Assembly (NCBI GenBank): GCA_905478675.1
Contig: CAJQJI010000048.1
Coordinates: 1-13,956 of the forward strand
Direction of reading: 5' to 3'
DNA: 13,956 nt
Source of the DNA: Candidatus Altimarinota bacterium
GTDB lineage: Bacteria > Patescibacteriota > Gracilibacteria > UBA4473
Shown here: positions 1-4,879 of the stretch, piece after piece
Layout of the letters: each line of letters begins with the position of its first letter
How positions within the stretch are numbered: the first letter of the stretch is position 1
Notes under the pieces: model-generated
The model's database searches: none
What the model saw: the letters and a program-made list of their open reading frames with translations, nothing else
Told to the model about the DNA's origin: nothing
Position numbers and translations under genes: made by a program

Positions 1-2
1 AT

Positions 3-143
3 ATAGAAGACACAGCAGCACAATCTTATTCTTGGACTGGAAGATTATTTAAAAGAAATAGTGCTTTAACCAAAAAAACTACTGGAGCAGATGAAAATAC
101 AAAATTTACTTATTCACCGGCTGAGGACCAGAAAAAGCGTTAA
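3..143 (+). CDS. 3' end of an unrecognised plus-strand reading frame (partial)
   Basis: An open plus-strand frame enters from the left edge and ends at TAA 141-143, giving 46 visible residues. It begins IEDTAAQSYSW and ends FTYSPAEDQKKR, a polar, Thr/Lys-rich tail without membrane segments or a motif I recognise. It overlaps the 3' end of the minus-strand RNase gene by 38 bp in convergent orientation. The DNA here looks more A+T-rich than the RNase gene next to it, and the RNase homology stops near 130, so this segment may have been joined to the RNase gene by a rearrangement. The frame is short and could be open by chance. I assign no function. Confidence 0.35.
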   Translation: MEDTAAQSYSWTGRLFKRNSALTKKTTGADENTKFTYSPAEDQKKR

Positions 144-1344
144 AAATTTTAACGTCAGCCTCTACTATATGCGGCTCCCCGAAAATATTTACCGGGCTTT
201 CTCCCTCTACCAGTTTTCGCCCTAGCGTATTTTTTGCCTGGAACCCCACAATCAATACCAAATTTTTATCATCCTGAATACTATTGGATAAATGGTGACG
301 AATACGCCCAAATTCACACATCCCACTGGCTGAAATAATAATACAGCTGCCTGGGAATTTATTCAGCGCCTTCGATTCATCAACACTGGCGGTAAACTGC
401 ACGCCTTCACCACTAATAAATGGATTAATGCCTCGGGTAATTAAATCGGCTAGCTCTCGGTCATAACACTCTGGGTGGATTTGAAACACTTCTGAAGTGG
501 CCGAGGCGAGTGGTGAATCCACAAACACGGGTAAAGGTTCAATTTTTCCTTTCGCAATTAGTTTTCTTAAAATATACAAAATCTCTTGCGTTCGCCCCAT
601 GGCAAACGCGGGGATAATGATTTTTCCGTTCTGTTTTCTAATATCATTAACGCTCTGGGCAAATTTTTCTTCCACGTCTTTAATTTCATCATGTAATCGG
701 TCTCCGTAAGTAGATTCTGTCAGTAAAAAATCTAGATCATGTAAATGTACCGGATCTTTCAACACAGGTAAGTCTTTCCGCCCTAAATCCCCAGTAAAAC
801 CAAACCGAATATCTTGGTGTGTGTCATTGTCATGAATTTCCCATTCTTCTACGGCGGAACCTAAAATATGCCCCGCATCGCGGAACGTTACAAAGGCTCC
901 ATCGGAGACTTTAAACTTATGGTCATAATTAACTGATCGAAACTGAGCAATCGCTTTATCGGCATCTTCAATCGTATAAAGTGGCTCGGCTTCTGGGTCT
1001 TTCCCGCTTTCGCGCATCCATTCGGCATCGCGTTGTTGAATAAAAGCGGAATCACGCAGCATCACCGCGCATAAATCTCGGGTGGCATGGGTACAATAAA
1101 CAGGGCCTTCAAACCCTTTTTTAACCAGCAATGGAATGGCGCCTGAATGATCGATATGCGCATGAGAAAGCACCAATACATCAATATCTTTCGCCTCAAA
1201 AGGGAACATTGCGTTCCACTTAGCGGCCTGCTTTCGCCGCCCCTGAAACAAACCACAATCGAGTAAAATCTTCTTACCGTTAAGATGCAACAAGTGTTTA
1301 GAACCGGTTACATGTCGTGCCGCCCCAGAGAATTCGATTTTCAT
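106..1344 (-). CDS. Metallo-beta-lactamase/beta-CASP RNase, C-terminally truncated
   Basis: This 412-residue protein belongs to the CPSF/YSH1-like MBL plus beta-CASP family, zinc-dependent nucleases that process or degrade RNA in the cytoplasm. Visible MBL motifs are HAHIDH (61-66), His159 in GHILGSA and Asp186 in TGDLGR. The beta-CASP part has Glu210 in TESTYGDR (motif A), the MGRTQE segment near 249-254, and His350/His351 in GRIRHH (motif B). The last motif should read FSAHAD and supply another metal-binding His, but the protein reads NAFSGPQPVNK and stops, so motif C and the usual final part (total about 450-460 residues in family members) are missing. The ATG at 1344 fits the family N-terminus (MKIEFSGAARHVTGS). 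A TACAAT box lies 24 nt upstream. The gene may be a recent pseudogene or the truncation may come from assembly. The family call is secure; activity is doubtful. Confidence 0.9.
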   Translation of the reverse strand: MKIEFSGAARHVTGSKHLLHLNGKKILLDCGLFQGRRKQAAKWNAMFPFEAKDIDVLVLSHAHIDHSGAIPLLVKKGFEGPVYCTHATRDLCAVMLRDSAFIQQRDAEWMRESGKDPEAEPLYTIEDADKAIAQFRSVNYDHKFKVSDGAFVTFRDAGHILGSAVEEWEIHDNDTHQDIRFGFTGDLGRKDLPVLKDPVHLHDLDFLLTESTYGDRLHDEIKDVEEKFAQSVNDIRKQNGKIIIPAFAMGRTQEILYILRKLIAKGKIEPLPVFVDSPLASATSEVFQIHPECYDRELADLITRGINPFISGEGVQFTASVDESKALNKFPGSCIIISASGMCEFGRIRHHLSNSIQDDKNLVLIVGFQAKNTLGRKLVEGESPVNIFGEPHIVEADVKIFNAFSGPQPVNK

Positions 1345-1368
1345 GCTTTTTTGTTTTTATTAAGGCTT

Positions 1369-1374
1369 ATTGTA
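1369..1374 (-). promoter_or_regulatory. Candidate -10 box for the beta-CASP RNase gene
   Basis: On the minus strand TACAAT lies 24 nt before the ATG at 1344, which predicts a leader of about 17 nt. No convincing -35 hexamer is visible, and the A-rich leader has no Shine-Dalgarno sequence. Confidence 0.4.
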
Positions 1375-1418
1375 GCAGAATTTTGTATGAAAAGAAAGTC
1401 TTATAAGATATTCCAATC

Positions 1419-1557
1419 GTTGCGTTTATTTGAATTTTAGCCACGCCTAACGGTGAAGCTTTCGTAAAATTTTCATCGCTTTTTAAAAACCTTCAAAACG
1501 AGTTATGAAAATTTAGAAAGTAAACCGATTAAGGCGTCTAAAATTCAATAGGGCAAC
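1419..1557. repeat. Long imperfect inverted repeat (about 139 bp)
   Basis: The left arm 1419-1476 and right arm 1505-1557 are reverse complements over roughly 50 positions with a few small gaps. Both arms, read inward, share GTTGC, then TTGAATTTTAG, CGCCT, CGGT, CTTTC and AAATTTTCAT. A 28-nt loop separates them. It occupies much of the 340-bp gene-free gap between the RNase gene and pyrF, has no substantial reading frame and would fold into a long hairpin on either strand. It may be a MITE-like element or a structured RNA; the sequence alone does not decide. Confidence 0.7.
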
Positions 1558-1560
1558 AAA

Positions 1561-1590
1561 GTTTTTGTTTCTTTTTTCAAAAAGAATGAA
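1561..1590 (+). repeat. GTTTTTGTTTC hairpin repeat, copy 1
   Basis: GTTTTTGTTTC runs into an 8-bp perfect stem, TTCTTTTT (1569-1576) with AAAAAGAA (1579-1586), followed by TGAAA. The same arrangement, GTTTTTGTCTC followed by a stem, occurs on the opposite strand at 7954-7981 upstream of rfbD. It directly abuts the long inverted repeat, so the two could be parts of one element. Confidence 0.5.
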
Positions 1591-1601
1591 ATAAAATCTG
1601 A

Positions 1602-1681
1602 GATCCTGAAGCAATCAGGAATCAGGGCGCATTAACTTCAAAAGAAAATATTGAAGATTCTGAAATAAATTCAGAATGACA
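1602..1681. repeat. TGTCAT-type hairpin repeat, copy A
   Basis: Two small hairpins lie in the gap downstream of pyrF. The first is CCTGA/TCAGG at 1605-1619. The second is a perfect 8-bp stem, ATTCTGAA (1657-1664) with TTCAGAAT (1670-1677), followed by GACAT. On the minus strand this end reads TGTCATTCTGAA...TTCAGAATCTTC, matching the half-sites at 2602-2679, 4842-4870 and 10240-10367. Without a following T-run it is a poor terminator for pyrF, although it starts only 4 bp past the stop codon. Confidence 0.55.
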
Positions 1682-1684
1682 TAA

Positions 1685-2572
1685 TTATAACTTCTGGGCT
1701 GCCCACAAGTTTTCAATTTCGGCTTGAGCCGCTGTAAGGTAATCCTCACCGCTACTGGCATATAACACCGATCGAGAGACGGGGATTAAAACGCCTAAGC
1801 CGTCTTCGTCACGAATCGCCAGCACGTCTTCTATTTTTCCGCCTTGCGCGCCCACCCCAGGGCACAACATCCAGCAAGATTTTAGAATGTTGCGGAACTT
1901 TGGTAGTTCTTCAGGATGTGTGGCGCCAACAACCGCTCCATAATGACTATATTTTTGGTTTGGAGACTTATATTTTCCGCCTAAATCAGCGAGCCCCATT
2001 GACCACCGTTCGGCAATAGTATCTCCATTACTAACCACAATATCTTGAACTTGTTCGCTGCTGGGGTTTGAGGTTTTAGCCAGAACAAAAACACCTTTCC
2101 CAAGCTTCTCTGCGAGCATATCAAACGGCACTATAGAGTCGCTTCCCATATATGGTGCCACCGTCACACAATCGCCCGCTAACGGGCTTTCAGCCCCTAA
2201 AAAGGCCTGGGCATAGGCTTCACTGGTAGAACCAATGTCGCCGCGTTTAGCGTCCATCATTATGATTAGCTCTGGATGATTAAGCCGCGTGTAGGCAATA
2301 ATATTTTCCACGGCCTTAACGCCCACCGAACCAAGGGCTTCAAAATACCCCATTTGGATTTTAATGCCGCAGACTTTTTCCGCACAAGCGTTGGTCATGT
2401 CTATGCAGAAGCGTTCAAAAATATCGGCTTTTTGCTGTAAATCTGCCTTTACTCGTAATTCGTCACTCGTAATTCGTAATTCTTTTATTTTCTCCCAATT
2501 CGGATCCAGCCCCAGCATTAAACATGAATTTTTAGCTTTAATAACGGCGGCCAGTCGGTCGGAAAAATGCAT
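1685..2572 (-). CDS. pyrF: Orotidine 5'-phosphate decarboxylase, type 2 family
   Basis: PyrF decarboxylates OMP to UMP, the last step of de novo pyrimidine synthesis, in the cytoplasm. The 295-residue protein has the catalytic signature DAKRGDIGST, with Asp107, Lys109 and Asp112 as the charged network. It also shows an early GLDPN substrate loop, VAPYMGSDS, LAKTSNPSS, VVGATHPEE, CPGVGAQGG and the phosphate-binding end PVSRSVL. Length and motifs fit the type 2 family (about 270-300 residues). I chose ATG 2572 because MHFSDRLAAVIKAKNS matches the family N-terminus; a GTG at 2581 would add three residues. Residues 31-41 (ELRITSDELRV) are encoded by a degenerate 7-bp tandem repeat (2451-2482) and look like an in-frame insertion just after the GLDPN loop. 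The gene stands alone, flanked by hairpin repeats. Function is secure; tolerance of the insert is inferred from the open frame. Confidence 0.95.
   Translation of the reverse strand: MHFSDRLAAVIKAKNSCLMLGLDPNWEKIKELRITSDELRVKADLQQKADIFERFCIDMTNACAEKVCGIKIQMGYFEALGSVGVKAVENIIAYTRLNHPELIIMMDAKRGDIGSTSEAYAQAFLGAESPLAGDCVTVAPYMGSDSIVPFDMLAEKLGKGVFVLAKTSNPSSEQVQDIVVSNGDTIAERWSMGLADLGGKYKSPNQKYSHYGAVVGATHPEELPKFRNILKSCWMLCPGVGAQGGKIEDVLAIRDEDGLGVLIPVSRSVLYASSGEDYLTAAQAEIENLWAAQKL
2451..2482. repeat. 7-bp tandem repeat (ATTCGTA type) inside pyrF
   Basis: About 4.6 degenerate copies of a 7-bp unit appear on the plus strand: ACTCGTA, ATTCGTC, ACTCGTA, ATTCGTA, ATTC. It is translated in the pyrF frame as ELRITSDELRV. 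A three-copy version of the same heptamer lies between genes at 10392-10412. Confidence 0.8.
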
Positions 2573-2583
2573 CAAAAACACTG

Positions 2584-2589
2584 TATATA
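2584..2589 (-). promoter_or_regulatory. Candidate -10 box for pyrF
   Basis: TATATA on the minus strand lies 11 nt before the preferred ATG at 2572, giving a predicted leader of only about 4 nt. No clear -35 is visible; that position would fall near the adjacent hairpin repeat. Confidence 0.3.
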
Positions 2590-2601
2590 AAAATATCGGC
2601 T

Positions 2602-2679
2602 TGTCATCCTCAGCTTGACTGGGGATCCAGTTTTATAATGAATTTAAAGACCTAGATTCCTGCCTGCGCAGGAATGACA
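2602..2679. repeat. TGTCAT-ended inverted repeat, copy B (78 bp)
   Basis: The element starts TGTCATCCT (2602-2610) and ends AGGAATGACA (2670-2679), so its two ends are inverted copies of TGTCAT(T)CCT. The right half is a perfect 8-bp hairpin, ATTCCTGC (2656-2663) with GCAGGAAT (2668-2675). The left half carries GGGGATCCAG. It fills nearly the whole gap between pyrF and the gene that stops at 2687. No target-site duplication is visible. No T-run follows the hairpin on the minus strand, so it does not look like a terminator. Confidence 0.7.
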
Positions 2680-2686
2680 ATAAATG

Positions 2687-3280
2687 TTATGGTTTTAAAA
2701 CCTGCCACGCCGCATCGGGCGTTTTTTTAAGCCACACGGTGCCCGCACTTTCTGGGCGTACGACGGGTTTTTGGCTCTGTAAAGAAAGAGTTTCTAAACT
2801 TTCGCTTATTTGAGGACCGAGCACAACCCAGCCCCGCAGAGGTTCTGGCCAAGCGTCTGGTAGCAAACTACTGCGTTGTAAAACCGTCCAATCACTCTTA
2901 AATTCTAAGGCCACGTTTGGATTCAAATCTTCAGGTTTAAATGGATCGGTAAAAATAAAAACCCGCTGGCTACCAAGCCGTACTAAAAACAAACCCGGTT
3001 GCACTTGCGTATAGCTTAAGCCATTGTAACGCACCGTTTCGCCTACAGTTACCTCCGCCAAATTTTGACGAAGGTGGGTTTTAATCTGTAGCCCTAAATC
3101 ACCAAAGTTCTCTACGTTCCCCCAATACAGCAGCGGCAATTGATTTACCGTTAAAACAACCCCTGAGTTTTGAATACCGATAATACTTTTAGGCTGACTT
3201 TGCTGGGTAAAATTCCAAGCCGACCACGCACACACTCCCGCCAAACCTAAGGCCAGAAGCCACAAGGTTTTATTCTTCAT
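2687..3280 (-). CDS. Small membrane-anchored protein of unknown function
   Basis: This 197-residue protein starts MKNKTLWLLALGLAGVCAW, a lysine start followed by one hydrophobic segment (about residues 5-21), so it is likely anchored with its body outside the membrane; there is no lipobox. The remainder is soluble and beta-rich with no catalytic motif or Cys cluster. Its last strands (GTVWLKKTPDAAWQVL) faintly recall the end of the ComEC C-terminal MBL domain, but HxHxDH is absent, so I do not assign that family. ATG 3280 overlaps the end of the preceding gene by 11 bp, which implies translational coupling with the multi-pass membrane protein and a shared role. A TTG at 3289 would add three residues and is less likely. 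Function unknown. Confidence 0.75.
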   Translation of the reverse strand: MKNKTLWLLALGLAGVCAWSAWNFTQQSQPKSIIGIQNSGVVLTVNQLPLLYWGNVENFGDLGLQIKTHLRQNLAEVTVGETVRYNGLSYTQVQPGLFLVRLGSQRVFIFTDPFKPEDLNPNVALEFKSDWTVLQRSSLLPDAWPEPLRGWVVLGPQISESLETLSLQSQKPVVRPESAGTVWLKKTPDAAWQVLKP

Positions 3281-4181
3281 CGATCGCAATTATCTGATCA
3301 TGTTCGGCTTTTAGAATCTCAAAGCTCAAGGCCCACACGGTCGTCATAAAAACGGCCATTATGGCGGTTAGATAGGCGGCTAAACTGACCAACACCAGCC
3401 CAAAAATAAGCGAAAGAATAATGGCCGTATGCGTCGCAAAAATAGTAAAGGCCGCCAACATCGCAATTGGCACCCCTAACACGACCACTACATTCAAGAC
3501 CATTCTAAAATTTACTAAAAACATCAACAGCATAATGGTGATAGTTTCGCCTAAATGCGTAAAAACTAAAGCTGCACTTTTTTTAATGGCTTCACTCGTC
3601 GATAAATTCTGTGTCACAATATAAAACGGCGCAAAACTTAAGAACAAATTTATAATCATCGCCACAAAGGCGTAGGCCACAATAACGGGCCATACAAAGC
3701 TAAACAGCGACTCGAAGTAACGGTGCAAACTCAGTGCAAAAAAGAGGATTGAAAGCAACGAAAAGATTGAAGTGGCGGCTTCAAACTTAAAAAAAGGAAA
3801 AAAGTATTCCAAGCCTTTTAGCATTTTAGGACGTAACAGAAATTTAGTATCAGGGCTGACCAACTTATGCCGAACACAAAGAATCAAGGTTCCCTGCACC
3901 CATAACGGCACAATGAACATAAAAACGGCAATCAAGAGTACGGCCAAAATACTAACGGCCCACAAGCTATTATCGGCCACATATCGCAAAAGCATGCCAT
4001 AGCCTTCTCCAGCCGTGATATCCATTAATTCGTACTTATCCATGTACAAATAAAGCTGCCAGGCAATTTCAATAGTAAAAATAAGCACCCCAAAGAAGCT
4101 TGGAATCAGTACGAGCCACTTAATCCGCGGGTTTTCCACGGTGATATGCCAAGAGTCTTTAATTATCTGTCCGTAATTCAT
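3270..4181 (-). CDS. Multi-pass integral membrane protein of unknown function
   Basis: This 303-residue protein starts MNYGQIIKDSWHITVENPRIKW, a short amphipathic segment before the first membrane span. About six hydrophobic stretches follow, near residues 24-46, 73-97, 136-152, 160-185, 212-233 and 240-287 (the last long enough for two spans). Between spans 2 and 3 a soluble loop carries basic residues. The body has the look of large, poorly characterised membrane families common in small bacterial genomes; I see no transporter or enzyme signature. It is first in a two-gene unit, with the next start inside its 3' end. A TAAAAT box lies 8 nt before the ATG with TTGCAT 15 bp further upstream, so it may be translated from a leaderless mRNA; AGGGG is present but only 1 nt from the ATG. 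Role unknown. Confidence 0.8.
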   Translation of the reverse strand: MNYGQIIKDSWHITVENPRIKWLVLIPSFFGVLIFTIEIAWQLYLYMDKYELMDITAGEGYGMLLRYVADNSLWAVSILAVLLIAVFMFIVPLWVQGTLILCVRHKLVSPDTKFLLRPKMLKGLEYFFPFFKFEAATSIFSLLSILFFALSLHRYFESLFSFVWPVIVAYAFVAMIINLFLSFAPFYIVTQNLSTSEAIKKSAALVFTHLGETITIMLLMFLVNFRMVLNVVVVLGVPIAMLAAFTIFATHTAIILSLIFGLVLVSLAAYLTAIMAVFMTTVWALSFEILKAEHDQIIAIDEE

Positions 4182-4189
4182 ACCCCTAA

Positions 4190-4216
4190 ATTTTAGTCAT
4201 TGCTGGGGAAATGCAA
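4190..4216 (-). promoter_or_regulatory. Candidate promoter of the membrane-protein pair
   Basis: Read on the minus strand, -35 TTGCAT (4211-4216), a 15-bp spacer and -10 TAAAAT (4190-4195) precede the ATG at 4181 by 8 nt. A start site 6-8 nt past the -10 would put transcription at or next to the start codon. The short spacer lowers confidence. Confidence 0.4.
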
Positions 4217-4283
4217 CCCCCTTGGATTTCATCTATTATTCATAATAAGTAAAAATATGTAGCATTGACCGATTGTGTTTTTA

Positions 4284-4289
4284 TATTAT
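4284..4289 (+). promoter_or_regulatory. Candidate -10 box for the cysteine-cluster gene
   Basis: TATTAT lies 9 nt before ATG 4299; an overlapping TATATT is at 4282-4287. A TTGACC at 4265-4270 resembles a -35 but is too close (13 bp or less) for either box, so the exact promoter is unclear. The surrounding T-rich stretch has no Shine-Dalgarno sequence. Confidence 0.35.
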
Positions 4290-4298
4290 TTTTATTTC

Positions 4299-4796
4299 AT
4301 GAGAATACGCTTAGGAGATTTTAGAACGGACTGTAGTGCCTGTGATGCTTTATGCTGTACCGAACTCACAATCTTGAATACTAACGACCTTGGACAATCG
4401 AAGCCTGCGGGCAAAGAATGCCCACATTTAGGGGCAAACAAAAGATGTACTATCTACGGAGAACGCTCGCTCGCTGGGTTTTCTGTTTGTGGTCAATATG
4501 ACTGTTTAGGGGCTGGTCCACTAACAACGCAGCTCTTTTCCGGCTTAAAAATTGATATAGAAAATAGTGCCCTTCCCCAAGAAAAAAAATCCTCACTTCT
4601 GAATAAATGGGAAGCCGTTCGACGGAAAAGTTTTCAAGATATTCAAAAAACGTTCGCCGCTCGACAAAAACGCCCTGCTTATTGTGGGCAAGCAAAAACC
4701 TTAGAACAACTTATAGCCGAATCTATCGAACAATTCGTATACGAAGTTAAAAGTGCTGGCGTTAAGTTAAACGACGCTAAAAGTGAATTTGAATAA
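4299..4796 (+). CDS. CxxCxxxCC cysteine-cluster protein (YkgJ-like metal-binding type)
   Basis: This 165-residue protein has a dense N-terminal cysteine set: Cys12, Cys15, Cys19 and Cys20 (CSACDALCC), Cys41 in PAGKECPHL, Cys50 in RCTIYG, and Cys64 and Cys69 in CGQYDCLGAG, with a lone Cys129 further on. The order CxxCxxxCC, then AGxxCPHL, xxCxIY, then CxxYDCxGAG matches the zinc/iron-chelating YkgJ-like domain, which in some proteins precedes pentapeptide repeats; no such repeats follow here. The C-terminal part (about 85-165) is charged and probably helical. The substrate is unknown and metal binding is inferred from the pattern. I chose ATG 4299 over an upstream GTG at 4275, which would add FLYYFYF, because the family pattern begins near the Cys pairs. 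It is transcribed alone, divergent from the membrane pair and convergent with fusA. Confidence 0.8.
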   Translation: MRIRLGDFRTDCSACDALCCTELTILNTNDLGQSKPAGKECPHLGANKRCTIYGERSLAGFSVCGQYDCLGAGPLTTQLFSGLKIDIENSALPQEKKSSLLNKWEAVRRKSFQDIQKTFAARQKRPAYCGQAKTLEQLIAESIEQFVYEVKSAGVKLNDAKSEFE

Positions 4797-4797
4797 T

Positions 4798-4824
4798 AAA
4801 AAGCCCTGCAGGGCAGGGCTTTTT
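4798..4824. terminator. Bidirectional intrinsic terminator between the cysteine-cluster gene and fusA
   Basis: A perfect 10-bp stem, AAAAAGCCCT (4798-4807) with AGGGCTTTTT (4815-4824), has a 7-nt loop that can itself pair further. A T-run follows the GC stem on both strands, so it can end the plus-strand gene (stop at 4796) and fusA arriving from the right. Confidence 0.9.
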
Positions 4825-4841
4825 AGGTTCTATTTGAATTA

Positions 4842-4870
4842 TTGAAGATCCCCGCTTACGCAAGGATACG
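4842..4870. repeat. TGTCAT-type hairpin repeat, copy D (half element)
   Basis: TGAAGATCCCCGCTTACGCA followed by AGGATACGA is, on the minus strand, a half-site of the form TCGTATCCT...GGGGATCTTC. It agrees with copies A, B and C apart from a degraded outer end. It sits just past the fusA stop codon. Confidence 0.45.
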
Positions 4871-4879
4871 AAAAGAAGA

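Noticed and set aside
100..135. Simple frameshift as the cause of the RNase truncation
   Set aside because: I read the other minus-strand frames to the window edge and none resumes the AHAD motif or the expected C-terminus.
497..709. 70-codon plus-strand frame
   Set aside because: It is antisense to conserved beta-CASP sequence of the RNase gene and has no start signal.
1345..1684. tRNA or protein gene in the longest gene-free gap
   Set aside because: No cloverleaf, T-loop motif or coding-like frame was seen; the gap is explained by inverted repeats.
2656..2675. Hairpin as terminator of the gene stopping at 2687
   Set aside because: No T-run follows on the minus strand, and the hairpin is part of a dispersed repeat.
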